NCBI GenBank assembly: GCA_963814955.1
Contig: CAWFEX010000006.1
Coordinates: forward strand, 558,001 to 622,000
DNA: 64,000 nt
Reading direction: 5' to 3'
Source: DATCJA01 sp963814955
Lineage (GTDB): Bacteria; Acidobacteriota; Vicinamibacteria; Vicinamibacterales; UBA2999
Below the pieces are notes generated by a model, which had not been told where the DNA came from, made no database searches, and was given only the letters and a program-made list of their open reading frames with translations. This document shows positions 45,422-60,316 of the stretch, one piece after another; positions within the stretch are counted from its first letter, which is position 1, and the number at the start of each line of letters is the position of its first letter. The position numbers were made by a program, and so were the translations under genes.

Positions 45422-46267
45422 TCAGTCCTTCTTCTGCCCAACCGTTGCGAACAGCATCGTATTCTGGATTTCCACGAAGCCGGGGCCGGCCTCCTGTGCT
45501 TCGCGCGCGTACGTCTGGAGGCTATCCAGATATTCACGGCCGAGCGAGCGAACGCCCTCTGACGTCGCGGCGTCGATTACTTTCTCAATCACAGCGCGGC
45601 GATGCTTCCATTCGTCCTGTGACGGCGCGCCAAGGCGCGACCACGATACGGGAAACAATCGGACCGCCAACGGCTCGATACCGTAGCGGGTAAACAGCGT
45701 GGGGAGCTTTGGCCCCACGGCGCCATCGACGTTCTCCCCTCGCGCCGCTGTCGCCTCGCCGAAAAACCGGGTCGACAGGTCGAACACGCGGCGTCCGCTC
45801 GCTGTGGACGAATACAGGTACCGCGCGCTGTTGTCGGGCTCGACGGCTACTACGCGACCACCCGGCACTGTCACGCGCGCGAACTCCTGTATCGCCACGT
45901 CGGCCTGGCCGATGTGCTGGAGCACAGCGACGCAGAAGGTTGAGTCGAATACCCCGTCGCGGAACGGCAACGCGCACGCGTCCGCCGTAACGAACCCCAC
46001 CCGCTGATTATGCGCGGCGGTCTCACGCTTCGCGACCATCACGCGCTCAATCATCTGGTCAATCCCGAAGAGGCGAATCTGCGAGATCTGCAAACGACCG
46101 ATGCGGACCTCAGTCTCCCCCTGGCCACAGCCGACGTCGAGAATGCGGTTGCCCGGACGCGGACGCAGCGTTTCAACGAGAAACTCGGTGAAATCATCGT
46201 TCCACCAGCGTTCGCGGAGGTATTTCAGGGTGCCGGATGTAAGCGCGTCAATCGAGGCGGGAGACAT
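45422..46267 (-). CDS. Class I SAM-dependent methyltransferase (UbiE/Methyltransf_11 type)
   Basis: The 281-residue protein has the classical motifs: ILDVGCGQGETEVRIG (motif I), LFGIDQMIERV (acidic residue for ribose), VTADACALPFRDGVFDSTFC and LQHIGQADVAIQEFARVTVPGG. The C-terminal 100 residues (RYGIEPLAVRLFPVSWSRLG) probably form the substrate cap. The substrate is not evident. Its stop is 6 bp before the PilT-like gene. Upstream at about 46270-46300 lies a short GATTGGTGATTGCCGG-type repeat. Confidence 0.85.
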   Translation of the reverse strand: MSPASIDALTSGTLKYLRERWWNDDFTEFLVETLRPRPGNRILDVGCGQGETEVRIGRLQISQIRLFGIDQMIERVMVAKRETAAHNQRVGFVTADACALPFRDGVFDSTFCVAVLQHIGQADVAIQEFARVTVPGGRVVAVEPDNSARYLYSSTASGRRVFDLSTRFFGEATAARGENVDGAVGPKLPTLFTRYGIEPLAVRLFPVSWSRLGAPSQDEWKHRRAVIEKVIDAATSEGVRSLGREYLDSLQTYAREAQEAGPGFVEIQNTMLFATVGQKKD

Positions 46268-46357
46268 GATCGATTGGTGATTGCCGGTTGGCGATTGGCG
46301 AAGCGTAATCGATGATTATTGATTTGCGCGGTCGGAAGTCGACAGTCGACGACATCG

Positions 46358-47098
46358 TCAATCACTGACCGCCAGTTGCCCGGGCACAATCGGCTTGGTG
46401 CGAGGCAGCAGTCCAAGGCGGGAGAGCTGGCCGACGCACATAAGAATGCTGAAGAAAATGGTCAGCTTCGCAACATCGGAGGAACGTCCGACCGGCAACA
46501 CTTTCCACATCAGCCACAGGACCGGCTGCGCGATGGCCACGGCCCAGACAGATCCGTAGAAGTAACGGCGCTCGTGCCCTTCTCCTTTCGTCGACGACTT
46601 GACGCGAGGCAACCATCCCGCCGCGCCGGCCGCCCAGAGCGTCCCGGCAATCGGGAAATACGCCACGTCGTACATCTGCTTCAAGTGCCATTCTCCCGCT
46701 ACGACGGCGTAAGCGAGCCCCGCGGTGTTCAGCACTGCAAAAGCGATAACTTCGCCCCACGCTGTCGTGTAGCACACTCGCCGGTACAACGGGTTGGGTC
46801 TGTCCTCCGTAAAACGGATGATGTACGGCTGGAACTCGCAGCCAGGCAACCGACCCCGCAAGCCGGCGATTGCCGTGCCGATCAGCACGACTAACGTCCA
46901 CGCAAGCATCCGGCCATCGACACGAAACCCACGCTCAATTACATCGAACGTCAGTGGTCCCGGCGCGATGAAGAACACGAAAATCCAGATGGGCCAGTGC
47001 AGGAAACGGTAATACAGCTTGTTACGGTAGCGAATCCGGCGCTGCGAATCGAACTCGATATGGAGCGCGTCTGTACGCACCTTGAGGTCATGCATCAA
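46358..47098 (-). CDS. Multi-pass membrane protein of unknown function
   Basis: About six hydrophobic segments are visible (WPIWIFVFFIAPGPLTF, MLAWTLVVLIGTAIAGL, VIAFAVLNTAGLAYAVV, FPIAGTLWAAGAAGW, VWAVAIAQPVLWLMW, LTIFFSILMCVGQL) in 246 residues. A basic N-terminus faces the cytoplasm (DSQRRIRYRNKLYYRF). I recognise no domain. It sits 15 bp after the transporter ATPase gene on the same strand but need not share its function. Confidence 0.7.
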   Translation of the reverse strand: MMHDLKVRTDALHIEFDSQRRIRYRNKLYYRFLHWPIWIFVFFIAPGPLTFDVIERGFRVDGRMLAWTLVVLIGTAIAGLRGRLPGCEFQPYIIRFTEDRPNPLYRRVCYTTAWGEVIAFAVLNTAGLAYAVVAGEWHLKQMYDVAYFPIAGTLWAAGAAGWLPRVKSSTKGEGHERRYFYGSVWAVAIAQPVLWLMWKVLPVGRSSDVAKLTIFFSILMCVGQLSRLGLLPRTKPIVPGQLAVSD

Positions 47099-47113
47099 TG
47101 AAGTCCGTCTATT

Positions 47114-47837
47114 CTAAACAGGGTCGCACAACACCTCGGCCGGCCCGCCTTCCCTCGTTACACGCCCATCACTCAACACAATGACACGGTGCGCGCAAGC
47201 AGCAACAAAATCAGTATCGTGTGTGGCGATTAGCACGGTGCGGCCTTGATGCGCCAACTGCAATAGCGTGCCGGCAAGGTCACCGCGACGCGCCTGATCG
47301 AGCGACGCCGTGGGTTCGTCCATGAGCAATACGCCCGGATTGACAGCGAGTGCGCGCGCAATTGCAACCCGCTGCGCTTCTCCGCCCGACAATTCATGCG
47401 GCATGGCATCAGCCCGTGCGCCAACGCCGAGCATCTCCAGCAGACTCCGCGCCCGGCTTTCGGCGGCCGCGCGCGGCTCCTGGAGCACATGCACAGGTGC
47501 GAGCCATACGTTCTGCAGCGCGCGTCATATGTGCAAACAGATGATGAAACTGGAACACCATGCTCACCGACCGGTGCAGCTCGCGGAGACGCGCCAGACG
47601 CCCCGGCCGAAGACAAACGTCGCCGACATGTATCTCACCCGCGTCGATGGGATCGAGACCGCTGACCGCGCGGAGCAGGCTCGTTTTACCGGTTCCGGAT
47701 ACGCCCATGAGCGCCAGCAGCTCGCCGGGCCTGGCTGAAAACGTCACGCCCTGTATGACTCGACGATCGCCTCGCTTGAGAACGACGTCGCGCACGTTGA
47801 GCGTCGGCGCGCCTCGCGCCTGAGCGGCAACGGTCAT
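47114..47837 (-). CDS. Amino-acid-type ABC transporter ATPase, one frameshift
   Basis: Walker A GVSGTGKTSLLR, Q-loop VFQFHHLFAHM, signature LSGGEAQRVAIARALA, Walker B VLLMDEPTASLD and His switch ATHDTDF are all present, as in GlnQ-type ATPases. One extra base near 47520-47524 breaks the frame directly after FAHMT; joined (ALQNVWLAPVHVLQEPRAAA) it is about 240 residues, a normal size. The ATG at 47837 overlaps the stop of the binding protein-permease gene (ATGA). It should drive uptake of a polar amino acid or similar solute. Confidence 0.87.
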
Positions 47838-49327
47838 GCGCGGCGCCAGCCCTTCTCGATGCGTCTGGCCAGCCGTGCGAGCGGAAGTGACAACACCAGA
47901 TACAGGGCCGCGCACAAAGCGCCCGGTACAACCCAGGTACCGATATTCGCGGCAAAAATCGACGTCTGCTTTGTCAGCTCGACGACCGTAATGACCGAAA
48001 CCAGGGAACTGTCTTTCAGCAGCGCGACGAAGTCATTGGTCATCGGCGCCAATGCCAGGCGGAATGCCTGCGGCCCGCGCACGAGTGCCAGTGTCTGGGC
48101 GTCCGTGAAACCCAGCGTACGGGCGGCATCGAGCTGTCCCTGTGGAACCGCCTCGAGCGCACCGCGATAGATTTCGCTTTCATATGCAGCGTAATTCAAA
48201 CCCAGTCCGATCAGTGCGGCTAAAAACGCAGGAAGTTGCACGATAGTGGCCAGTCCGAAGTACAGGACGAACAACTGCAATAACAGCGGTGTACCGCGTA
48301 CGACCTCCACGAACCCCGTCAACACAGCCTTGACTGGCGAAGGGCCATAGACGCGTCCACTCGCAATCAGCGCGCCCACGACGATTGCGAGGACCATGGC
48401 AGCGCACGAAAGGACGAGCGTGATAGCGGCCGCGCGAAGAAGAGAAGGAAAGTAGCGACGTGTCGCTTCCCACACGGTCAATGTGGCCGCGCCTGCGCTG
48501 GCCGGCACCATCTCGGTGGCGTCGCTCGCGAGGACGCGCGCATACAGCCGGGGCTGATCCTCGTTCCACATGTTCCAGCGCCGGAAGATTGCCTCGAGCC
48601 GACCGTCGCCCATTGCCTGACGGAGAATGTCGTCGATGCGATCGCGCAGCGCGGTTCGATCCGGCGCAAGAACGCCAACGTATCGACCGACACCGAGCGG
48701 CGCCTGCTGATTCACCAGGCCCGCGTTGCGCGCGGCGCCGCGCTCGGCGAGCACATAATCGAGGACGACGGCGTCCACCCTTCCCAGCGCCAGGTCGCTA
48801 TATGGATGGACGTCGTCTTCGTAAGTAACAGGGATGACGCCGTGCTGGGCCTGAGCGGCGACCAGCATGTCGTAAGCCAGTGTGGCTCCCAGCGTGGCTA
48901 CCCGGCGATCGCGCAGGTCGGCGAGCGTGCGGAACCGGTCCCGGTCCGCCTGACGAACGGTCAGAATTTCCCGAAACTCGTAATAGGGGACGGTTACGGC
49001 AAGCCGCGCCCGTCGGGCAGAACTGTCCTCGATGCCGCTCAGGCCGACGTCGAAGTCCCCCCGGGCGGCAGAAGCGTCAAGGCTCGTAAAGGCAACCTGG
49101 ACAAATCGCGGCGCGCGCCCCAAACTTTGCGCAATGAGCGTGGCAATTTCGACTTCGAAGCCGATGACGCGGGCGGGATCGCGTGGATCCGCCTCGACGA
49201 AGGGAGCGCCACCTTCCGCGTCGCCGCCCCAGCGCAACTCGGGAGTCGACTGCGCACCGACACGCGGCTCCCACGTCATCAGGACGATGACGCCCATCAC
49301 GGTGACGACGATGCGGAAGGAGAGCAA
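47834..49327 (-). CDS. Fused solute-binding protein and permease of an amino-acid ABC transporter
   Basis: A signal/anchor segment (VVTVMGVIVLMTWEPRVGA) leads to a family-3 binding-protein domain (about 28-265): VIGFEVEIATLIAQSLGR, DFDVGLSGIEDSSARR and VDAVVLDYVLAERG. The permease follows: about five helices with GLGLNYAAYESEIYRGALEA and FTDAQTLALVRGPQAFRLAL, the EAA-like loop that contacts the ATPase. Fusions of this kind occur in some GlnH-GlnP transporters. The binding domain is tethered to the membrane, so solute is delivered directly. It starts 27 bp downstream of fpg and is coupled to the ATPase gene. Confidence 0.9.
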   Translation of the reverse strand: MLSFRIVVTVMGVIVLMTWEPRVGAQSTPELRWGGDAEGGAPFVEADPRDPARVIGFEVEIATLIAQSLGRAPRFVQVAFTSLDASAARGDFDVGLSGIEDSSARRARLAVTVPYYEFREILTVRQADRDRFRTLADLRDRRVATLGATLAYDMLVAAQAQHGVIPVTYEDDVHPYSDLALGRVDAVVLDYVLAERGAARNAGLVNQQAPLGVGRYVGVLAPDRTALRDRIDDILRQAMGDGRLEAIFRRWNMWNEDQPRLYARVLASDATEMVPASAGAATLTVWEATRRYFPSLLRAAAITLVLSCAAMVLAIVVGALIASGRVYGPSPVKAVLTGFVEVVRGTPLLLQLFVLYFGLATIVQLPAFLAALIGLGLNYAAYESEIYRGALEAVPQGQLDAARTLGFTDAQTLALVRGPQAFRLALAPMTNDFVALLKDSSLVSVITVVELTKQTSIFAANIGTWVVPGALCAALYLVLSLPLARLARRIEKGWRRA

Positions 49328-49354
49328 CCGTTCACATGATACCGGCGTCAGCTT

Positions 49355-50257
49355 TCACGATCCACGGCGCTTCCGCTCGAGTTCATCGAGCGTGCGCGGC
49401 CAGTCGTCTCGTAGAAGACGCGACAAGGAGCGATCTGCCAGTAGACGACCGCCTGTCTGGCAGTTGGCGCAATAATTTGCTTCGTTCGCCGCATACACCA
49501 CGCGCTGGACAGGCGCGCCACATGCCGGGCACGGCAGACCATAGCGACCGTGAACGGCCATCCCTTCGCGAAACGCCGTGACCTTCTCTGGAAACTCGTC
49601 GCCGGCTTCCTGGAGTAGGCGGTCCGACCACTGCGTAAGAGTCAGCCGCGCAGCCTCGTAGATTCGATACACCTCCTCATCTGTCAAAGACCCTGTTTGT
49701 TTGAAAGGCGACAGGCGCGCCGAATGCAGGATCTCGTCTGAATACGCGTTGCCGATACCACTGAACAAGTGCGGATCGGTGAGCGCACGCTTGAGCGTGT
49801 GATTGCTTTGCCGGAGGACTCTCTCGAACGCTGCCCTATCGGCGCTCAGCACCTCGAGGCCTCCCGGATCGTGCTCCGCGAGCGCACCCCGGCCAGCAAC
49901 CACATGCAACGACGCCTGCCGCTTGGTTCCCGCTTCGGTCAGAATCAGACTGCCGTGCTCGAAATCGACGGCCAGCAGGCCAACTTTGCCGGGAATCGGC
50001 GCCTTCGGCGGGCGCCACCGGAGACGGCCAGCGATCATGAGATGGAAGACCAGAAAGACGTCGTTTTCGAGCTCGAAAACGATGCGCTTGCCGAGCCGGC
50101 TCAGCGAAGTGATGGTATGACCCGTAACACTCGAGAGCGGCGGGTCGACAGAACGAAGCAGGAACGGGCTCGCAAGACGGACCCCACCGACGCGATGGCC
50201 GAGAACGCGCGAGTTCAGCGCGTGCAGATAGAGAGCGATATCCGGAAGCTCCGGCAT
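49355..50257 (-). CDS. Formamidopyrimidine-DNA glycosylase family protein
   Basis: MPELPD gives the catalytic Pro1 and Glu2 after Met removal. The helix-two-turn-helix segment is HLFSGIGNAYSDEILHSARL, and the C-terminal zinc finger is CPACGAPVQRVVYAANEA..YCANC (CxxC..CxxC). The 300-residue length is normal for the Fpg/Nei family, which removes oxidised bases and cuts the strand at abasic sites. PELPD rather than PELPEVE, together with the altered downstream helix, suggests a divergent or Nei-like member, so I give no symbol. It is the first gene of a unit with the transporter genes, probably by chance. Confidence 0.9.
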   Translation of the reverse strand: MPELPDIALYLHALNSRVLGHRVGGVRLASPFLLRSVDPPLSSVTGHTITSLSRLGKRIVFELENDVFLVFHLMIAGRLRWRPPKAPIPGKVGLLAVDFEHGSLILTEAGTKRQASLHVVAGRGALAEHDPGGLEVLSADRAAFERVLRQSNHTLKRALTDPHLFSGIGNAYSDEILHSARLSPFKQTGSLTDEEVYRIYEAARLTLTQWSDRLLQEAGDEFPEKVTAFREGMAVHGRYGLPCPACGAPVQRVVYAANEANYCANCQTGGRLLADRSLSRLLRDDWPRTLDELERKRRGS

Positions 50258-50406
50258 CGATCGAATACGAACGAATTATCGCAGGCAGGCCGTCGCCGAA
50301 CGCGGGCAAGCGTTTGAGGGTTGGTGGTGCCGGCTAGCCCGGCGGTTGGCTGTTGAAACCCGTATCGACGGTTTCCGTATTCAGATCTAGAAGGTCTGGA
50401 GCACAT

Positions 50407-50925
50407 ATGACATGCAATCGTTGCTCGAAGGAAATTGACGTCGATTCCGCGTTCTGTCGCTACTGCGGCACGCGAGTCGCGGAATCGGAACGTCCACGGC
50501 GGCTCACGCGGTTGCCCGGTGAAGGGAAACTTGGCGGGGTCTGCGCCGGCATTGCCCGGTATCTCAACACGGATCCCACATTCGTGCGATTGGCCTGGCT
50601 GATTCTCTCCGTGGTGCCAGGCGTCATTCTTGGCGGTCTGATTGCCTATGCGGTGGCCTGGGTGCTCCTGCCCGCTGACGGCAGTGCGTCCAATGTCACA
50701 GTCAGACGCCTTGAGCGCTCGACAACCGACCGAAAAATCGCGGGCGTCTGCGGCGGGCTCGCGGACTATTTCGCCGTCGATTCAACGGTTGTTCGGATTG
50801 CGGCCATCGTCCTGGCCATCTATCCCGGAGCCGTGATCTGCGGAATTCTGTTGTACTTGGTTGCCTGGTTTGTGATGCCGTCGGCACCAACATCAACGCT
50901 GGAGCCTTCGCCGTCGACGACGTAA
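50407..50925 (+). CDS. Zinc-ribbon plus double PspC-domain membrane protein
   Basis: The N-terminus MTCNRCSKEIDVDSAFCRYC is a zinc ribbon (CxxC..CxxC). Two PspC domains follow: GKLGGVCAGIARYLNTDPTF with GVILGGLIAYAVAWVLLPAD, and DRKIAGVCGGLADYFAVDST with AVICGILLYLVAWFVMPSAP. PspC proteins sense or transmit membrane stress; double copies with a zinc ribbon are common outside Enterobacteria. ATG 50407 is chosen as it begins the ribbon and follows CTGGAG. No pspA lies nearby. Confidence 0.87.
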   Translation: MTCNRCSKEIDVDSAFCRYCGTRVAESERPRRLTRLPGEGKLGGVCAGIARYLNTDPTFVRLAWLILSVVPGVILGGLIAYAVAWVLLPADGSASNVTVRRLERSTTDRKIAGVCGGLADYFAVDSTVVRIAAIVLAIYPGAVICGILLYLVAWFVMPSAPTSTLEPSPSTT

Positions 50926-50969
50926 CGATGCGCGGATCCCGCCCGCGATAGGAGTCCTCGGTGGTACAT

Positions 50970-51001
50970 AAAAAAGCCCGCCTCTTTTCGAGAGGCGGGC
51001 T
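50970..51001 (-). terminator. Rho-independent terminator of the rRNA operon
   Basis: AGCCCGCCTCT and AGAGGCGGGCT form an 11-bp stem; on the minus strand it is followed by six T residues. It lies about 45 bp beyond the 5S gene. Confidence 0.92.
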
Positions 51002-51045
51002 CTCCGCTGACTCAGATCATCGATTTGAAGTCATCGAATAAATAC

Positions 51046-51162
<117 letters not shown>

Positions 51163-51326
51163 AAACTTGCTGCCTGGGGTTCCGACTTCGCTCGCTTCGC
51201 GAGCTTCGTCGCGACAAGCCCGTTTATTCGACTCGTCGCGTTGGAGCGCCTGTACGGCGCGAAGGCGGATCGTCCCAGACAATCCTGTTGGACGGGTCTT
51301 TCGGAACCGTCATATCAAAGAACCAC

Positions 51327-54630
<3,304 letters not shown>

Positions 54631-54771
54631 AAAGAGCCGCCTTCGCTGCCTTCGGCAGCTTCGCGAGACAAGTCCGCAACGTTGATCGCAGAACCTGTCA
54701 ATTCCGTCCGCGGCTAAGCGATGTCGCGCTTGCCTAGCCGTCGCTCGCTCGCGCGTCATGCGAGCAGAGGC

Positions 54772-54847
54772 TGGTGGAGAATACCGGGCTCGAACCGGTG
54801 ACCTCCTGGTTGCAAACCAGGCGCTCTCCCAGCTGAGCTAATTCCCC
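54772..54847 (-). tRNA. tRNA-Ala (TGC)
   Basis: The minus strand reads GGGGAATTAGCTCAGCTGGG to a 3' CCA, 76 nt, anticodon TGC at 54814-54812, with a complete cloverleaf. It lies in the 16S-23S spacer. Confidence 0.97.
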
Positions 54848-55047
54848 GAATCTTAGGAACCCATTAAGGCGTTCCGAGATTCTTTAATTGGCTGCTACTT
54901 GATACGTGCGCTGGTGGGTCGAAGAGGAAGGAATCCGCTACCGAACTCACCCCGCACTAAGCATCTACCAATCAGTACTCCTTCGGTTCCACGGCATCAA
55001 GCCGTTTTACCATCGGCGAAATGGCGCCAAGCCATTTTGCCAGATAC

Positions 55048-55124
<77 letters not shown>

Positions 55125-55245
55125 TCGTTCTCTGGAACGGCGCCAACCGTTCCGGCAGATACTACCTCAGCCCGCTCTCCACATTACCGGAACGCATCAG
55201 CCGCGTTCCCGACTTGTCAAAGAACCGGTATCGGTCCGATTCTCT

Positions 55246-57243
<1,998 letters not shown>

Positions 57244-57329
57244 AAAGAACCGGATGAGCACGACGCCCATCCGGGCATCGTGCATCCCCTCCGACCGGCC
57301 CGTTTGACCGTTTTTAGGGGAACCTTTTG

Positions 57330-57358
57330 AGGTTACTATCCGTTTTCCGGTCTGTCAA
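57330..57358 (-). promoter_or_regulatory. rRNA operon promoter, proximal
   Basis: On the minus strand TTGACA (57358-57353) and TAACCT (57335-57330) are separated by exactly 17 bp. The -35 box is perfect and the -10 box is weak. It lies about 395 bp before 16S. Confidence 0.7.
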
Positions 57359-57495
57359 CCCGTTTTTACCGGGACACTTACGGAGAATCCGAATAGGGTG
57401 ATCGACTGCGGCGGAGATATCGGAGACCGATCTTCCAGCGCTTCGTTCCTTCGCCCTCCACTCAGGCTGGCGCCCGCGTTCAGGCGAACCTTCTA

Positions 57496-57524
57496 ACACT
57501 ACTGGGCGCAGCCGGCGCTGTCAA
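57496..57524 (-). promoter_or_regulatory. rRNA operon promoter, distal
   Basis: On the minus strand TTGACA (57524-57519) and TAGTGT (57501-57496) are again 17 bp apart, giving a tandem pair with the site at 57330-57358, as usual for rRNA operons. The region 56936-57495 otherwise holds the leader, boxA-like CAAAGAAC and one mini-hairpin, and no protein gene. Confidence 0.68.
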
Positions 57525-57553
57525 CCCGAATTCGATCGCATGAGTCTCCGCGC

Positions 57554-58825
57554 TCAGCCGCGGAGAATTCGGACGAGGTAATTGTCCTTCTTTCCCTTGC
57601 GCACCACGAAGAGCTGCCCCTCGATCGCTTCGTCCGGCCGCAACCGAAGCTTCTCGTCCGTCACGCGACGATCGTTGATATAGATTCCTCCACCGCGAAT
57701 CAGCCGCGTGGCTTCGCCTTTTGAGCTTGTCACTCCCGTCGAGGAGAGAAACTCGACATGGGCCATCCGTCAGCCACGTAGGCATGCTCGTCGAGGGGAC
57801 GTTTGGAAATACCTGCAGCAGCTCGTTCACAGACATGGAGGCGACATCGCCTCCAAACAGTGTTCGGCGACGCTGCTTCGGCGTCACGCACAGCTGCCTC
57901 GCCGTGAACGAGGGCAGTGACCTGTCGCGCCAAGTTCCAGCTGCGCATGTCGTTTTTCCGGCTCGCTGCATCGTGGCGGCTTCGAGCTCTGAGATTCGCG
58001 AAGCGATCCAGGAACGTGAAGAACTTGAGATATCTCACCGCGTCGCGGTCGTCAGTATTCAGCCAGAACTGATAGAACTCGTAGGGTGTCGTCAGCTTCG
58101 GATCGAGCCACACGCTGCCGGCTTCGGTCTTTCCGAACTTCGTGCCGGCCGCGGTCATCAACAGCGGCAGCACCAGGCCGTGGGCCTTTCCGCCCCGGAC
58201 CCGCCGAATCAAGTCCATGCCAGCCGTGATGTTGCCCCATTGATCACTGCCGCCTATCTGTACGGTGCAGCTAAAACGGTCGTACAGGACGAGGAAGTCG
58301 TACGACTGAAGGAGGGGGTAACTGAATTCGGTGTAGGAGATGCCCTCATCGCTCTCGATGCGGCGCTTCACCGATTCCTTTGCCGTCATCGCGTTCACCG
58401 TGAAGTGCTTGCCAACATCACGCATGAATTCAATCGCGCCAAGCTTTGTCAGCCACTCGGCGTTGTTGACGAGCCGGGCCGGGGCCACTGGGCTTTCGAA
58501 ATCGAGAAAGCGAGCGAGCTGCGAGCGGATTCCCGCGACGTTCGCTTCGACTTCTTCGATCGTGAGCAGCGCACGCTCCGCAGCTCTTGAAGCTGGGATC
58601 GCCGATCAAGCCTGTTCCGCCGCCAACGAGCGCGATGGGTGAATGTCCAAACCGCTGCGCACGCGCCAGCGCCAGGATCGGCAGCATGTGGCCGACGTGT
58701 AAACTCGCAGCAGTAGGATCAAAGCCGGCGTACACGGTAACCTTCTCGCGCGCAAGCCGGTCTCGTACGCCCTCGGTGGCGTCATACACAAGGCCGCGCC
58801 ACTCAAGCTCGCCATACAGGTCCAT
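57554..58825 (-). CDS. tyrS: Tyrosyl-tRNA synthetase, three frameshifts
   Basis: The enzyme charges tRNA-Tyr. Visible are VYAGFDPTAASLHVGHMLP (HIGH region), LVGGGTGLIGDPS, TVQIGGSDQWGNI, GTKFGKTEAGSVWLDP (KFGKS-like signature) and the C-terminal S4 domain (SSKGEATRLIRGGGIYINDR). One extra base each near 58582, 57860 and 57763 splits it over three frames; joined, it is about 420 residues, the normal TyrS length. Every conserved block survives in some frame. As the gene is normally essential, the breaks are almost certainly sequence errors. It lies upstream of the rRNA operon on the same strand and is divergent from the phosphoesterase gene. Confidence 0.88.
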
Positions 58826-58891
58826 CAGCCGCTACTATAAACCGGCCCCTCGACTTGCCCGCTACTGTGGGCCGGCTGAGGGCAAGCTGCT

Positions 58892-59718
58892 ATGCTGCTC
58901 AGTCGTCGCGCGGCGATCAAAGGTCTGGCTGCCGCCGGCCTCGGCACGTTCAGCGGCGCTGCCGTTTACGGGGTGGCGTACGAACGCCATCAGATCGGCG
59001 TCACGCAGGTCGTTCTACCTGTGTTGGGTCTGCCGTCCGCCCTCGACGGTCTTCGATCGGCTTCCTCACAGATATCCACCACAGCCAGATGGTTCCTGCC
59101 GACGACGTCGCGTACGCGGTGCAGCTGACGATGGCGCAGACGCCGGACCTCGTCGTTCTCGGCGGCGACTACGTCACTTTCGGTGATCGCGCATTCGTCG
59201 AACCGGTCGCCGAGTTGCTCGCACCGCTGCGAGCCCCTCACGGCGTGTTTGCCATTCTCGGCAACCACGACGACGACCGCGATATGCCGGCGGCGCTCGA
59301 AGCACGGCACATCGAAGTGCTGAAGGACGCACGGACGCAGCGTTCGAGATCCGGGGCGAACGGCTGGAGCTGGCAGGCGTAAGGTTCTGGACGCGGAAAG
59401 CAGAAGACGTTGCCCGCGTGCTGCGGAAATCGGCCGAGCCAGTTCTGTTGCTGGCCCACGATCCGCGCCGAATCGCCGAAGCGGCGATGCTCAAGGTACC
59501 GGCGGTGTTATCCGGGCACACACACGGTGGGCAGGTCGTCATTCCGGGACGTCGGCGCCGTAGCGCGCCGTCGCTTCCCAGTTCTTGCGGGCCTGGGATC
59601 GCGCGGGCGCACGTCGATTTTCGTCAGCCGTGGCGTAGGAACGGTTTACGTTCCTGTTCGAATCAACTGTCCTCCGGAGGTCGCCATCGTCACGCTGAAG
59701 GCCCGCCAGCAGACCTGA
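58892..59718 (+). CDS. Tat-exported metallophosphoesterase (YkuE/YaeI-like), three frameshifts
   Basis: The N-terminus MLLSRRAAIKGLAAAGLG is a twin-arginine signal. The calcineurin-like motifs follow: IGFLTDIHHSQM (metal Asp/His), VLGGDYVTFGD, AILGNHDDD, LLLAHDPRR and LSGHTHGGQVV. These enzymes hydrolyse phosphomonoesters or diesters at the envelope; some cleave UDP-sugars of lipid A precursors. Frame breaks lie near 59056 and 59330 (each one base short) and near 59560 (one extra base); joined, about 275 residues. The end (VAIVTLKARQQT) overlaps the convergent purN gene by 29 bp. Confidence 0.8.
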
Positions 59719-60316
59719 CAAATCGTCGTCCGACGATTTCCCATCCCCCTCCAGAACGATTCGAACGGCTTCGGGATAGGCGCGATGCTCCTCGTCGAGG
59801 ATTCGATCCGCGAGCGTGTCGCGCGTATCACCATCGAGCACCGGGACAGTACGTTGCAGGATGATCGGCCCGCCGTCGAGCTCGAGCGTCACGACAGTGA
59901 ACGGTCACGCCGCTTACCTTGACCCCATGCTCAATTGCCTGGTGCTGTGCGTTCATCCCGGGAAATGCCGGCAGCAGCGACGGGTGGATATTGAGAATCG
60001 CGTTTGGAAAAGCGTCGAGGAGCACTGGGCCGACGAGCCGCATGTAACCGGCCAGGCACACGAGACGAAGCGCCTCGTGCCTTGAGCGCCTGCACAATCG
60101 CGGCGATCGTATTCATCGCGTGAGCGCCAGCTGCGATGGTCGATGACGATGGCTTCGATCCCCGCCCGCCGGGCGCGGTCGAGACCAGGCGCCTCAGGGC
60201 GGTTCGAGATCACGAGCGACGATTGACGCATCGAGCTGCCCGTTCCGGGTCGCGTCGATCAGGGCTTGTAAATTGCTGCCTCTGCCCGAAATCAGAACAC
60301 CCAGGCGCCGGTTCAC
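59690..60316 (-). CDS. purN: Phosphoribosylglycinamide formyltransferase, about five frameshifts
   Basis: The enzyme transfers formyl from 10-formyl-THF to GAR in purine synthesis. Fragments in changing frames line up along the whole family: RLGVLISGRGSNLQALIDAT, LVISNRPEAPGLDRARRAGI, HRSWRSRDEYDR, LAGYMRLVGPVLLDAFPNAI, NIHPSLLPAFPGMNAQHQAI (His of the active site), GPIILQRTVPVLDGDT and the end WEIVGRRFV. GTG 60316 overlaps the purM stop (GTGA). The stop at 59692-59690 follows the frame that carries WEIVGRRFV. Five or so indels in 630 bp make this the most damaged gene of the window. Since all motifs remain, sequence error is more likely than decay. Confidence 0.75.
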